From a virus, in IMG/VR virus record IMGVR_UViG_3300001460_005756, positions 1,572 to 57,276 of that record: 55,705 nucleotides of DNA, one strand, 5' to 3'. Made by a program: the position numbers and the translations under genes. Within the stretch, counting starts at the first letter, position 1. Each line of letters begins with the position of its first letter. This document shows positions 33,707-42,429 of this stretch, in pieces. The notes beneath the pieces were generated by a model. The model made no database searches and had not been told where the DNA came from. It was given only the letters and a program-made list of their open reading frames with translations.

Positions 33707-34672
33707 ATGATTGATGTTATTATTCCCTCCCATGAAAAAGATAAAGAAACTATAGATCTCTGTATACAGGGAGTAAAAGAAAATATTCAGGATGTACGAA
33801 GAATAATTGTAGTTTCAAAGAATAAAATGACTGATAATGCTGAATGGATTTCCGAAGAAACTTTTCCTTTCACAATAAAGGATGTCGGTAACACCATAGG
33901 TTTTCATAGAAAAACTTTCAACTATTTTGGTGGACTGATTCAAACAACGTCTGCACTGGTTATTCCTGACTTGTGTGACAATGTTTTAGTTTTGGATTCA
34001 GATACAATTTTCTTAACACCAAAACAATTTGTTGATGAGGACAATAAAGTTTCTTTTGATGTTAGCTATGATGTTGCCGCCGGTGTTAGTGATCACCCTT
34101 ACTACGAACACATGGAAAAACTTATACCGGGACTGAAAAAACAAACAAATTACTCTGGTATCGTACACCACATGTTGATTCAAAAAGATATACTGCGGGA
34201 CATGTTCAATAGAGTAGAAGAATATCATAAGAAACCATTTTGGCAAGCCAACTTAGATGTAACACTGGAAGACTATAGGACTTGGCCAAATAAAGGTTCA
34301 CATGCCGATGCACCTCTTCTCCTAACCACATATGAGTTATACTTTAATTATGCTCTTAAATATTTCCCAGAGAGAGTAAAGATAGAACCAAGAAATAGTA
34401 TACTTGCATATAAAGGAAGAATGGGAGTTGACGGCGAGAATATAGAACGAGTGGGATCAAGAACAAATCTCAAGGGTAATGTAAAAATCCTCTCTGTACA
34501 AGAAGAGAGTCAATTTAAATTTGATTCGTTTGGTGACTCGTGTAATTATATTTCTAAAAGGTGTAAGGAACGTGGGTATGATACAGTTACATTCCAAAAT
34601 CATACCAGAATAGGTAGTTCCAATCACAAAGATAGGTGTGAGGCAGAAATTCATGAGATATCACAATCTTAG
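33707..34672 (+). CDS. DUF6492-like putative glycosyltransferase
   Basis: The 321-residue product has IDVIIPSHEKDKET (about 2-15), VLVLDSDTIFL (about 92-102) with the D-x-D motif, and SGIVHHMLIQKDILRDM (about 148-164), the order seen in DUF6492-type GT-A proteins. The C-terminal 90 residues are a mixed beta segment with no known match. It sits between the neuA and GNAT genes, so it may act on the nonulosonate or the acceptor glycan. Start: ATG right after the neuA stop. Confidence 0.55.
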   Translation: MIDVIIPSHEKDKETIDLCIQGVKENIQDVRRIIVVSKNKMTDNAEWISEETFPFTIKDVGNTIGFHRKTFNYFGGLIQTTSALVIPDLCDNVLVLDSDTIFLTPKQFVDEDNKVSFDVSYDVAAGVSDHPYYEHMEKLIPGLKKQTNYSGIVHHMLIQKDILRDMFNRVEEYHKKPFWQANLDVTLEDYRTWPNKGSHADAPLLLTTYELYFNYALKYFPERVKIEPRNSILAYKGRMGVDGENIERVGSRTNLKGNVKILSVQEESQFKFDSFGDSCNYISKRCKERGYDTVTFQNHTRIGSSNHKDRCEAEIHEISQS

Positions 34673-35060
34673 TTCATCCGAAAAAAGTAAAAGTCTTTTA
34701 ACAGATTTCTTAAACGACTCTGGAGATTCATTATCTAATTTTAGATATTATGAAACCAGAAGTTTAGACGTTGTTAAAAATCATGTCATGTCCTTTCTAT
34801 TGTATGATTGCAATATATGTGTTGGGTATGGTCATCTAGATAGAGAAGAAGATAATATCTGGTTAGGTATTTGTGTGAAAGAAAATTATATTGGTATGGG
34901 GTATGGTAATATTATCATGAATCAATTGACAAATTCCCATGTCGGTAGTATTCTATTAAGTGTAGATAAGGTAAACAAATCTGCTATTAATTTATACAAA
35001 AAATATAATTTTGTGGTAAAATCTGAGACAGAAGATACTTATATTATGGAAAGAAAATGA
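34653..35060 (+). CDS. GNAT-family N-acetyltransferase
   Basis: The 135 residues carry the GNAT acetyl-CoA loop ENYIGMGYGNIIMNQL (about 76-91, Q/R-x-x-G-x-G/A pattern). The characteristic late VDKVNKSAINLYKKYNF (about 104-120) follows, where N-x-x-A-x-x-x-Y is typical. In sugar clusters such enzymes acetylate amino groups made by DegT aminotransferases; the next gene is one. ATG 34653 has GAGG ahead; a GTG 15 bases upstream is in frame. It overlaps the previous gene by 20 bases and the next by four. Confidence 0.75.
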   Translation: MRYHNLSSSEKSKSLLTDFLNDSGDSLSNFRYYETRSLDVVKNHVMSFLLYDCNICVGYGHLDREEDNIWLGICVKENYIGMGYGNIIMNQLTNSHVGSILLSVDKVNKSAINLYKKYNFVVKSETEDTYIMERK

Positions 35061-36145
35061 TACCAATATATCAACCATATCTACCAAAGAAAAGTGTAGA
35101 ATATGCAAATGAAGCAATTCAATCAAATTGGATTTCTTCTCTTGGTAAGTATACTTTTATTGCAGCAGAAAAATTAGCTGAAGTTACAGAGACAAAGTAT
35201 TGTGTTCTTACAAACAATGGAACATCCGCAACACATTTGGTAACCAAAAGTCTAAAGAAAAAGTACCCAAATGTTAAGAAAATTTATGTCCCGTCTTCTT
35301 GCTTCGTTGCTGCTTACAATTGTTTACTGTATGATAATATTGGTTGGGAAATAGAAGCTGTAGATCTATGCAACGAAACATGGAATGCAGATTATAGTTC
35401 TATAGAACCAGAAAAAAATTCTGCTATAATGGTTGTTCATAACTTAGGTAACATTGTTGATGTCCTAAAACTAAAAGAAAAATTTGAAGTCCCTATCATA
35501 GAAGACAACTGCGAGGGGTTTTTTGGTAAATACAGAGGACACCAGTCCGGATCCAAATCTCTTGCATCATCACTTTCATTTTTTGGTAACAAAAACATAA
35601 CCACTGGTGAGGGTGGGGCATTTCTTACTAACGACGAAGCACTATATGACTATGCTAATAAGATAAGAGGACAAGGACAAACTGTAAAACGATACATCCA
35701 TGATGATTTGGGATATAATTATAGAATGACAAATGTACACGCAGCTATTTTGCTTGGACAATTAGAGTCGATGGATTCTGTTTATGATGAAAAGATGAGA
35801 GTCTTTGAAAGATACAAAAATAATTTAAAGAGTAAAGATGGAATAGAGTTGCAGTCCACCGAAGATAATACAGAACACTCGATGTGGATGAACGGTGTTA
35901 AGTTTAACGGTTTAGAGTGTTATGAAGATGCTGATAAATACTTTACATCAAAAGGAATTGAAACTAGACCTATGTTTTATCCTTTCGATGAACAATCACA
36001 TTTAAGAACTATACAAGGACCTAGTGAGAACGCAAGAAACCTAAGTGATAGAATAGTAATTTTTCCCTCTTATCCAGAGTTAAAAAATACTGAAATAGAT
36101 TATATTTGTTCTTGTATTCTTAAGTTCAGAGAAGAGTTAGAATAA
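35057..36145 (+). CDS. DegT/DnrJ/EryC1 aminotransferase, full length (perosamine-synthase-like motifs)
   Basis: The 362 residues are a complete PLP-dependent sugar aminotransferase: QPYLPKKSVEYANEAI near the N-terminus, TNNGTSATHLV (about 52-62), IIEDNCEGFFGKY (about 146-158) and the PLP lysine in SFFGNKNITTGEGGAF (about 173-188). GYNYRMTNVHAAI (about 220-232) follows. The S-F-F-G-N-K-x-I-T-T-G-E-G-G form resembles GDP-perosamine synthases more than LegC or PseC. It likely forms a 4-amino-sugar that the GNAT gene just upstream acetylates. Confidence 0.85.
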   Translation: MIPIYQPYLPKKSVEYANEAIQSNWISSLGKYTFIAAEKLAEVTETKYCVLTNNGTSATHLVTKSLKKKYPNVKKIYVPSSCFVAAYNCLLYDNIGWEIEAVDLCNETWNADYSSIEPEKNSAIMVVHNLGNIVDVLKLKEKFEVPIIEDNCEGFFGKYRGHQSGSKSLASSLSFFGNKNITTGEGGAFLTNDEALYDYANKIRGQGQTVKRYIHDDLGYNYRMTNVHAAILLGQLESMDSVYDEKMRVFERYKNNLKSKDGIELQSTEDNTEHSMWMNGVKFNGLECYEDADKYFTSKGIETRPMFYPFDEQSHLRTIQGPSENARNLSDRIVIFPSYPELKNTEIDYICSCILKFREELE

Positions 36146-37146
36146 TGATACTAATTTGTTACGGAACCCGTCCAGAATATTTAAAGATAAAACCTCTTAT
36201 GGAAAAACTCAAAGGAGTTGTACCATTCAAGTCAGTGTATGTGCAACAACACAACTCTCTTTTGGATGGAATTGAATCTGATGAGGTGTTGCATATAAAT
36301 TGCAACAATGAAAACAGACTGAATTGTTTGATTGCAGAAATTTCAAAAAATTTAACTGTAGAACCATACAGTCATGTTTTAGTTCAGGGTGATACAGCAA
36401 CTGCTTTTGCAGTTGCCCTTGCAGCTTTTAATAATAAGAAAAAAGTAATACACTTGGAAGCTGGTCTTAGAACAAAAAACATAGACAATCCTTTTCCAGA
36501 AGAAGCTTATCGGCAGATGATTAGCAGAATAACTTCTTTGCATCTTTGTCCCACGGAACTCGCAAAAACAAATTTACTTGTAGAGTGTTGTGCTGGTGAA
36601 GTAGAAGTTGTTGGTAATACTGTCTTAGATAATATTGAAAATCCGGATGATATAACACACGAAGATTGTGTTCTTGTGACTCTCCATAGAAGAGAAAATC
36701 ATGAAGTCATAGAAGATTATTTTACTATAATTGATTCTTTGGCAGAAAAATATTCAGACATAGAATTTATTCTTCCTATACACCCGAACCCAGAAGTTAT
36801 TAAACATGCAAGTTTGTTTAAGAACATTACACCAGTAGATCCAATGAACCATAAAGATTTGATTTCAGTCTTAAGAAAAGTCAAGTTGATCATAACAGAC
36901 AGCGGTGGTATACAAGAGGAGGCTTCTTTCTTGAGGAAAAAGGCCATAGTCTGTAGGAAGTCTACAGAAAGAAAAGAAAGTGTGGGACAGACTAGTTTTA
37001 TTTGCTCATCCCCGAGTGAACTGTCTGTTCTTTTTGATGAGTTGATAAATGATTTTAAAGTTTCGCCTGATTATGTTTGTCCGTATGGCTCTGGCGATTC
37101 ATCTGAGAAGTGTGTTGATATTTTGGCAGAGTGGATAAACAAATGA
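36145..37146 (+). CDS. wecB: UDP-N-acetylglucosamine 2-epimerase (WecB type)
   Basis: The 333 residues start ILICYGTRPEYLKIKPL, followed by LVQGDTATAFAVALAAF (about 73-89), HLEAGLRT (about 97-104), FPEEAYRQMI (about 111-120), LVTLHRREN (about 177-185) and TDSGGIQEEASFL (about 252-264). These match non-hydrolysing WecB enzymes that make UDP-ManNAc. Hydrolysing NeuC has a different D-R-Y-E and H-E-G-G set. UDP-ManNAc can be oxidised by a WecC-type dehydrogenase or, after hydrolysis, feed NeuB. TAATG joins it to the aminotransferase. Confidence 0.85.
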   Translation: MILICYGTRPEYLKIKPLMEKLKGVVPFKSVYVQQHNSLLDGIESDEVLHINCNNENRLNCLIAEISKNLTVEPYSHVLVQGDTATAFAVALAAFNNKKKVIHLEAGLRTKNIDNPFPEEAYRQMISRITSLHLCPTELAKTNLLVECCAGEVEVVGNTVLDNIENPDDITHEDCVLVTLHRRENHEVIEDYFTIIDSLAEKYSDIEFILPIHPNPEVIKHASLFKNITPVDPMNHKDLISVLRKVKLIITDSGGIQEEASFLRKKAIVCRKSTERKESVGQTSFICSSPSELSVLFDELINDFKVSPDYVCPYGSGDSSEKCVDILAEWINK

Positions 37147-37442
37147 TTTATTGTTTCGATCTTGATGGAACTCTGTGTACACAGAGAGATGGTGATTATT
37201 CTAAAGCAGAACCCTATGTGAATAGAATCGAGAAAGTTAATTCTTTATATGATTCTGGACACACGATATACATAGAAACTGCAAGGGGAACCGAGACTGG
37301 TATAGATTGGAATGAAGCGACTAAAAATCAACTCAGGACATGGGGTGTTAAGTATCACCAATTAAGAGCTGGTATTAAGTTTGCTGCAACTTACTACATA
37401 GATGATAGAGCTGTTCATGTTGATGACTTTTTTAAAGAATAG
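37143..37442 (+). CDS. Small HAD-type phosphatase
   Basis: The 99 residues have MIYCFDLDGTLC as HAD motif I (catalytic Asp6, Asp8), an IYIETARGT block (about 45-53) as motif II, and YYIDDRAVHVDDFF near the end as motif IV, with no cap domain. Capless HADs of this size occur in capsule and LPS clusters and may remove a sugar phosphate. It overlaps the epimerase (ATGA), so it is probably co-translated with it. Its substrate is unknown. Confidence 0.68.
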   Translation: MIYCFDLDGTLCTQRDGDYSKAEPYVNRIEKVNSLYDSGHTIYIETARGTETGIDWNEATKNQLRTWGVKYHQLRAGIKFAATYYIDDRAVHVDDFFKE

Positions 37443-37458
37443 AATTTAGGAGTGTATG

Positions 37459-38715
37459 ATGAGTAAAAGACCTAATGGAGTGAGTGTGACTCTTTGTATG
37501 ATTGTGAAGAACGAGACACACATCATAGAAGAGTGTCTTCGTTCAATGGCAAAGTATGTTGATCGTTATGATATTACCGACACTGGTTCTGATGATGGAA
37601 CCCCCGAGCTTATCAAAAAGGTAATGGACGAAGAGGGTGTCCCCGGAACTGTCCATCTTTCTGATTGGAAAGGCTTCGGTGATCATGGTGGTAAGATGGG
37701 ATCAAGAAGTGAAGCAATCAACAATGCAAAAGCAAGTGGTTCCAAGTATGCGTGGATGATTGACGCAGATGACTTCATCGACGGTGAATTTGAATATCCA
37801 AAAAACATGACAGCAGACGGTTATACTTTAAAGATCGGTAGAGGTGATTTTGTTTGGTGGAGAAACCAAATTTTTAATCTCGATACTGATTGGAGATACG
37901 TTGGTGTTTTACATGAGTATGCAGAGTGTAGAGGTAAACCAAATGCACACATTGAAAAAATTGTAGGGAAGTATTTAATCAATGCCCGCACGGAAGGTAA
38001 CAGAAATGTTGGCATCACTCCTATTGAAAAATATTCTCGTGACGCAGATGTGTTGAAAGAAGCTCTGGAAGAAGAACCAGAAAATCACCGCTATTGGTTC
38101 TATCTTGGACAGAGTTATTTTGATTCTCAGCAGTGGGAAAAATCAAGAGATGCTTATAACAAGAGAGCAACTCTAGGTGGATGGAATGAAGAAGTCTACT
38201 ATTCTCTTCTTCGAGTTGCAATGCTTCATGGGATCTTAGAAGATTCCTTTGAGAATATTGCTGCTAAGTTCTTAGAAGCATATCATTGCAGACCTATTCG
38301 TGCAGAACCTCTATATCTTCTTTCTAGGATGTACAGACAGAAGGATATGCCTGCGATAGCATATCTCTATGCAAAGATGGGACTTGAAATTAATTATCCC
38401 GAACATGATATTTTGTTTATTCAAGATGACATCTATAAGTATGGGTTGTTGGATGAGATTGGGGCTACTGCATATTATGCAGGAAAACCACATGTTGGGT
38501 ATCATGCATGTAAGAAACTCCTAGATTCTAATTTGATTCCTTCTGGTGAGAGAGAACGTGTTATGCAAAATATTAATTCTTATGAAAAGATTTTATCTGA
38601 ACATCACCAACAAACCGCACAGGTATCACTGCAAGATAAACTCAAAGAGAAAGAAAAGAAAGCTTCAATTAAACCAAAGACATACAAAAAGAAAAAGAGA
38701 AATTCTAGTAGATAA
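37459..38715 (+). CDS. Family 2 glycosyltransferase with C-terminal TPR-like repeats
   Basis: The 418 residues begin with SVTLCMIVKNETHIIEECL (about 8-26), then DTGSDDGTPELI and AWMIDADDFIDGEF (about 93-106) as the metal motif, typical of family 2 enzymes. From about residue 190 onward helical pairs such as NHRYWFYLGQSYFDSQQWEKS (about 208-228, not extended) look like TPR repeats, and the tail is highly basic (KTYKKKKR). AGGAG at 37448-37452 favours ATG 37459 over ATG 37456. It is the last gene of the sugar island. Confidence 0.75.
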   Translation: MSKRPNGVSVTLCMIVKNETHIIEECLRSMAKYVDRYDITDTGSDDGTPELIKKVMDEEGVPGTVHLSDWKGFGDHGGKMGSRSEAINNAKASGSKYAWMIDADDFIDGEFEYPKNMTADGYTLKIGRGDFVWWRNQIFNLDTDWRYVGVLHEYAECRGKPNAHIEKIVGKYLINARTEGNRNVGITPIEKYSRDADVLKEALEEEPENHRYWFYLGQSYFDSQQWEKSRDAYNKRATLGGWNEEVYYSLLRVAMLHGILEDSFENIAAKFLEAYHCRPIRAEPLYLLSRMYRQKDMPAIAYLYAKMGLEINYPEHDILFIQDDIYKYGLLDEIGATAYYAGKPHVGYHACKKLLDSNLIPSGERERVMQNINSYEKILSEHHQQTAQVSLQDKLKEKEKKASIKPKTYKKKKRNSSR

Positions 38716-38718
38716 TTG

Positions 38719-40143
38719 ATGTTTAAGCTTAAGGAAAAATATTTAATTGTTTCGACTTTCAATGAGCTACTGCCAGGCGGTTTGATTGTAGAAACAACCG
38801 ACGAGGAATGTGGTGAGCAATTCTCTCTCGGTGGTTTTTCTGTCAACACATTTAAAGTAAAAACTGAACAGGGTGATGTTTTTTGTTTTGATGGGTCACC
38901 TAGCAAATTAAAAGAAATCTTCTTACATGTTGATGATGATTTTGTTGAATCTTTAAACGTTGAATTTAGACTAACAAAGAATTTATCTGAAGAATTAATT
39001 GAGAATCAAAGATTTAAATTATATCCTTTAGAAAAAGAAGATTATGTCGTTTCTCTAGATGAAGGAACTGATGAAATAAAATTTGTTGATTCAGAGGGAG
39101 TTGTTTTCTTATTCAAGGGATCTACTGAATTTATAGAAAGTTTGTTTACTCCAGTTATTGAAATGACTCCAGATGAAATAATTTCTGAATTGGCAGGTTC
39201 TGATGGATCTGTTGGGGAAACTGGATCAGAGGGACAACAAGGTGAAATTGGAGAACGTGGTCCAATTGGACGAGAAGGAAAACGAGGTCAACGCGGCGCT
39301 AAGGGCAATCCCGGAGAGCGTGGTGAACAGGGTGTACAAGGTGAGCAGGGTGTACAAGGTGAGCAGGGTGGACAAGGTGAGCAAGGTGAACGCGGAGAGC
39401 AGGGAGAGCGTGGAGAGCAGGGTGAGCAGGGTGAAAAGGGAGATCTCGGTGATAGAGGAAGCGATGGCAAAGACGGCATCGATGGTTTGGAAGGTCCACA
39501 AGGAAAAGGTGGGCGAGCAGGTAAAGACGGTAAAGACGGAAACGATGGAGTTGATGGGAAAGATGGAGTTGATGGGAAAGATGGACGAGATGGATCAAAA
39601 GGAATCGCCGGAAAAAATGGATCTCCCGGAAAACCAGGTCCAGTAGGTCCCAAAGGACAACGAGGACTAAATGGTGAACAGGGCGATCAAGGCGAAAAGG
39701 GTGATCAGGGTGATGTAGGTGATGTGGGTTTTGTCAACGCAAAGTATCCACTTACATATGACGCAGAGAAAAAAACAATATCCCTTGATCAAAAATCATT
39801 CGAACAACTTTTGTCTTTGCCGGGAACAGATCCCATGCTGGCTAGTAATTTAATAAACGCCATGTATGGAGGCGGGGGTGGCTTAGGTGCTCTCAAAGAT
39901 GGCAAAAGATTACGAAGAGATATAACGGATCTTGACTTTACCGGAAAGCAAATCAACGCGGATGTGCAGCGAGAGGGAACTAGAGTAGAAGTTAGTTTGA
40001 ATAAAGTCTCCAGAACCTTTTATAACACCCAAAGTGAAATAGAGGCACTTTCTGTGTCTGAATTTGTTGATGGGGATTTTCATGTCAATACCGATACAGG
40101 CTCCGTCTATGTTAGAAGTGGTGGATCATGGATAGAAATATGA
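38719..40143 (+). CDS. Collagen-like virion fibre protein
   Basis: The 474-residue product has about 160 N-terminal residues of beta/acidic type. A Gly-X-Y collagen-like region of about 178 residues (39196-39729) includes [16 protein letters not shown] and [13 protein letters not shown] runs. A C-terminal globular part ends in [20 protein letters not shown], a short module frequent at marine phage fibre ends. Phage collagen-like domains form trimeric rods. It directly follows the sugar island; hydroxylation or glycosylation of the repeat by island enzymes is possible but unproven. A TTG three bases upstream is in frame. Confidence 0.78.
   Translation: MFKLKEKYLIVSTFNELLPGGLIVETTDEECGEQFSLGGFSVNTFKVKTEQGDVFCFDGSPSKLKEIFLHVDDDFVESLNVEFRLTKNLSEELIENQRFKLYPLEKEDYVVSLDEGTDEIKFVDSEGVVFLFKGSTEFIESLFTPVIEMTPDEIISELAGSDGSVGETGSEGQQGEIGERGPIGREGKRGQRGAKGNPGERGEQGVQGEQGVQGEQGGQGEQGERGEQGERGEQGEQGEKGDLGDRGSDGKDGIDGLEGPQGKGGRAGKDGKDGNDGVDGKDGVDGKDGRDGSKGIAGKNGSPGKPGPVGPKGQRGLNGEQGDQGEKGDQGDVGDVGFVNAKYPLTYDAEKKTISLDQKSFEQLLSLPGTDPMLASNLINAMYGGGGGLGALKDGKRLRRDITDLDFTGKQINADVQREGTRVEVSLNKVSRTFYNTQSEIEALSVSEFVDGDFHVNTDTGSVYVRSGGSWIEI
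39331..39384 (+). repeat. 18-bp tandem repeat in the collagen-like gene
   Basis: Three near-identical 18-base units, GGTGTACAAGGTGAGCAG, run head to tail and encode GVQGEQ, with the third changed at two positions. They suggest recent slippage or unequal exchange inside the collagen-like repeat, a common way to lengthen such rods. Confidence 0.8.
39544..39579 (+). repeat. Second 18-bp tandem repeat in the collagen-like gene
   Basis: Two identical 18-base copies, GATGGAGTTGATGGGAAA, encode DGVDGK twice. Exact identity at synonymous positions points to a recent duplication within the Gly-X-Y region. Confidence 0.8.
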
Positions 40144-40149
40144 TAAATA
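40142..40149 (+). promoter_or_regulatory. T4-late-type promoter element (one mismatch)
   Basis: GATAAATA differs from the T4 late consensus TATAAATA only at the first base. It lies at the end of the collagen-like gene, 19 bases before the next structural gene, a fitting place for a gp55-dependent promoter. In AT-rich DNA a 7/8 match alone is weak evidence. Confidence 0.35.
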
Positions 40150-40167
40150 GTATAAAGTGGAGTAGTC

Positions 40168-41721
40168 ATGCCAAGTTTAACTAGTTTTCCCGGAACACCA
40201 AGTATAGGACAAAAGTACGCCATTGGAAATGTACAATGGAAGTACAATGGTTATGCTTGGGATAAAGAATTTCACGGACATACAGGTGAGCAGCTCATTG
40301 GCTCTATTGGTGGGACTACGGGCGATATTGATTTATGTTATCCCGGTTTAACTATCTCTGGTCAAACACTTTGTATTGATAACACTGCACATATTCATGT
40401 TGCAGGAATTTCCTCTGATGGTGGTGCAACTTTTGGTGGCGGCGTGAAGATCACTTCCGGTGACCTCGATCTTTCCAACAATCTCATCTTCGGAAGTGCT
40501 AATGGTATTCAAGTTGGTGGGGATGAGCCAACAATTAAATTTGAATCTGATAATAAAATATCAATAGGTGACCCCGAAGACGGAGGCAACTCAACTTTTC
40601 TTGTGGTTGATGATCCTCAAGGGGAGATTGTCTTCAATGCCGGCTTAGCTAAAAGACTAGAAATAAACTCTACTGGTGTTTCCGCAGGAGTAACTCTATC
40701 TGTAGGTAAAGATATTGTCGTCGCAAGTGGACAAGATATCATCCTCGCTGGATCTGCTGGTATTTCTGCTTCTAATATTCGTGGTGTTAATAATCTGGCA
40801 TTTGGGGATGGCACAACACAGGATACGGCCTCCAGAGGACCAGGTGGTCTTAAGTATATCGTAACCTCAACTACATTCGGTGCTGCGCCTACCGCTCAGG
40901 GTCAAGCTACAATCGTGAGTAATCTTGGTGGTGCAATTGATAGTGTTAATATCTTTGATACAGATCTAAACGGAAATGATGTCGCTACAATCATGGAGCT
41001 TATGGCAGCCAATGGTGGTGTAATTCAGTTCCAGAATGATGCAGGAACCGAATTCATGTTTGCTGGTGTTGCTTTTAGTGACATCACCGCATACAACCTC
41101 GCTTTTAGTAGCAATGTTCTTACCCTTACCAATATGACTGGATTTCAAGTTGATACGTCACCATCACTTGGTGATACAATGTACATCACAATAATTCCCA
41201 ACCTTTCACAAGCTGTTACTGGTCTTGGTGGAACTAATTTATGGAATAAAAATCTTATCATTGTCCCTGCGAACGGTGGAATCACCGTCGAGAATCAAAC
41301 CAATGTAGGTCAACTTCGTTTACAAGATAATATTGGGAAGGGTGTTACTTTCGAAAAGGGGATTATAGTCGGAGCAAGTGGAGTTACTTTTAGTGACGGC
41401 ACCTCTACATCGACTTCATTGAGAACAGATTCATATACTGGTCAGATAGAAACAGCAGCAGACAAAACATATACCATAGATCCACTGGTTTCAACTGCAA
41501 GAACTATTACTGGATATTTTATTAAATCTGGTTCTGGTACGGTGACAGCAACTCTGAAAAATGCAGCCGCCACAATTAAAGCTGCTAGTGTTAGTACCAC
41601 TAGTGGTGATCAGAGTTCATTGGGGAATACTTCAGTGGCTGCGGGGGCAACCTTGAGTATCATTACATCCAGTAACTCATCTGCAACGGATGTCATCTTT
41701 AATGTGGAATATACTTCATGA
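40168..41721 (+). CDS. Tail-fibre-like structural protein
   Basis: The 517 residues start PSLTSFPGTPSIGQKYAIGN with VQWKYNGYAW, a module often seen at the head of marine myovirus fibre proteins. Then come repeated beta strands (ITSGDLDLSNNLIFGSANG, DIVVASGQDIILAGSAGI, NLAFGDGTTQDT) like a beta-helix shaft. The C-terminus is Ser/Thr/Ala-rich (about 440-517). No enzyme motif is visible. GGAG at 40158-40161 serves the start and it ends in ATGA with the next gene. A receptor-binding or fibre role is inferred from composition. Confidence 0.65.
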   Translation: MPSLTSFPGTPSIGQKYAIGNVQWKYNGYAWDKEFHGHTGEQLIGSIGGTTGDIDLCYPGLTISGQTLCIDNTAHIHVAGISSDGGATFGGGVKITSGDLDLSNNLIFGSANGIQVGGDEPTIKFESDNKISIGDPEDGGNSTFLVVDDPQGEIVFNAGLAKRLEINSTGVSAGVTLSVGKDIVVASGQDIILAGSAGISASNIRGVNNLAFGDGTTQDTASRGPGGLKYIVTSTTFGAAPTAQGQATIVSNLGGAIDSVNIFDTDLNGNDVATIMELMAANGGVIQFQNDAGTEFMFAGVAFSDITAYNLAFSSNVLTLTNMTGFQVDTSPSLGDTMYITIIPNLSQAVTGLGGTNLWNKNLIIVPANGGITVENQTNVGQLRLQDNIGKGVTFEKGIIVGASGVTFSDGTSTSTSLRTDSYTGQIETAADKTYTIDPLVSTARTITGYFIKSGSGTVTATLKNAAATIKAASVSTTSGDQSSLGNTSVAAGATLSIITSSNSSATDVIFNVEYTS

Positions 41722-42185
41722 CTCCTCCACGCTGGTTATTTTTTCCTACACAGTCAACGGATCCGCAGTACATATATGTCGTCGCGACGAGTCGCACGGT
41801 CTCCAAAGGCTCCGCCAGCCCCGAGAACAGAAATCAGGACAGCACAGGAACAGAAAGCGGAGATCTTGCCGATCAGTTCGCTCCGTTTGACACAAGTGCC
41901 CAATTCCAATTAGCCAACTCAAATCTGATCAGATTCAAAATGAACAACTCGGACACTACGTCAGATTTATACGGATCAAAAACAGCAATTGGTAATAATA
42001 TTACTTCTGCTACATTGACTGTTGGATCTAATACGTATACCGCAGAATCTATTAGTATAGGTGGTCAAGATGCAAGACCTAGAATTGATATGGCAACATC
42101 CAGCAACGCTGCTCAAACTTTTTGGGAAGCAAATGGTCTAGACGACACTGATAATATCACCATTACCGTTACATTAACTTTCTGA
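41718..42185 (+). CDS. Hypothetical virion-associated protein
   Basis: I do not recognise this 155-residue protein. It opens TPPRWLFFPTQSTDPQYIYV, has a polar middle, and ends in beta strands (ATLTVGSNTYTAESISIGG; DNITITVTLTF), like the end of a fibre or a small decoration protein. The first 150 bases are visibly richer in G and C than the surroundings. Position and the ATGA overlap with the fibre gene suggest it is a chaperone for, or a partner of, that protein. Confidence 0.55.
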   Translation: MTPPRWLFFPTQSTDPQYIYVVATSRTVSKGSASPENRNQDSTGTESGDLADQFAPFDTSAQFQLANSNLIRFKMNNSDTTSDLYGSKTAIGNNITSATLTVGSNTYTAESISIGGQDARPRIDMATSSNAAQTFWEANGLDDTDNITITVTLTF

Positions 42186-42198
42186 TAAGGAATATCCA

Positions 42199-42417
42199 AT
42201 GATTAATATCCAACACTACGCCGCTCTTATTGCAGATGTCAATAAGATGCAATCGAGGCTTGAAGCCATCGCATACAACTTTAAAGAAGAAGCACCTAAA
42301 ACTGATCTAGACACTCAGTTGATCGACGCTTTGGTAGCTACTGCGACTGGTCTGTTGGCAAATGCAGAAACCATCAAAACTATTGCTTACGATCCAACCC
42401 CAGTCGATGAAGGTTAG
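42199..42417 (+). CDS. Small hypothetical protein
   Basis: A 72-residue helical protein with two probable amphipathic helices (NIQHYAALIADVNKMQSRLE; IDALVATATGLLANAETIK) and an acidic end. AAGGAAT precedes the ATG. It closes the fibre gene group; a consensus promoter follows, so it is likely the last gene of its transcript. Function unknown. Confidence 0.6.
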   Translation: MINIQHYAALIADVNKMQSRLEAIAYNFKEEAPKTDLDTQLIDALVATATGLLANAETIKTIAYDPTPVDEG

Positions 42418-42429
42418 TAGCAAAATAAC

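Noticed and set aside
36145-37146. Calling the 2-epimerase NeuC (hydrolysing)
   Set aside because: GDTATAF and HLEAGLRT fit non-hydrolysing WecB; NeuC has different residues at these places.
39331-39579. Short direct repeats that might be read as a CRISPR array
   Set aside because: Units are 18 bp, contiguous without spacers, and are in-frame collagen codons.
39203-39653. Open frames on both strands through the collagen-like repeat, some Pro-rich
   Set aside because: They arise because the GGx-repeat DNA lacks stops in other frames; none has a ribosome site and the + strand gene explains the region.
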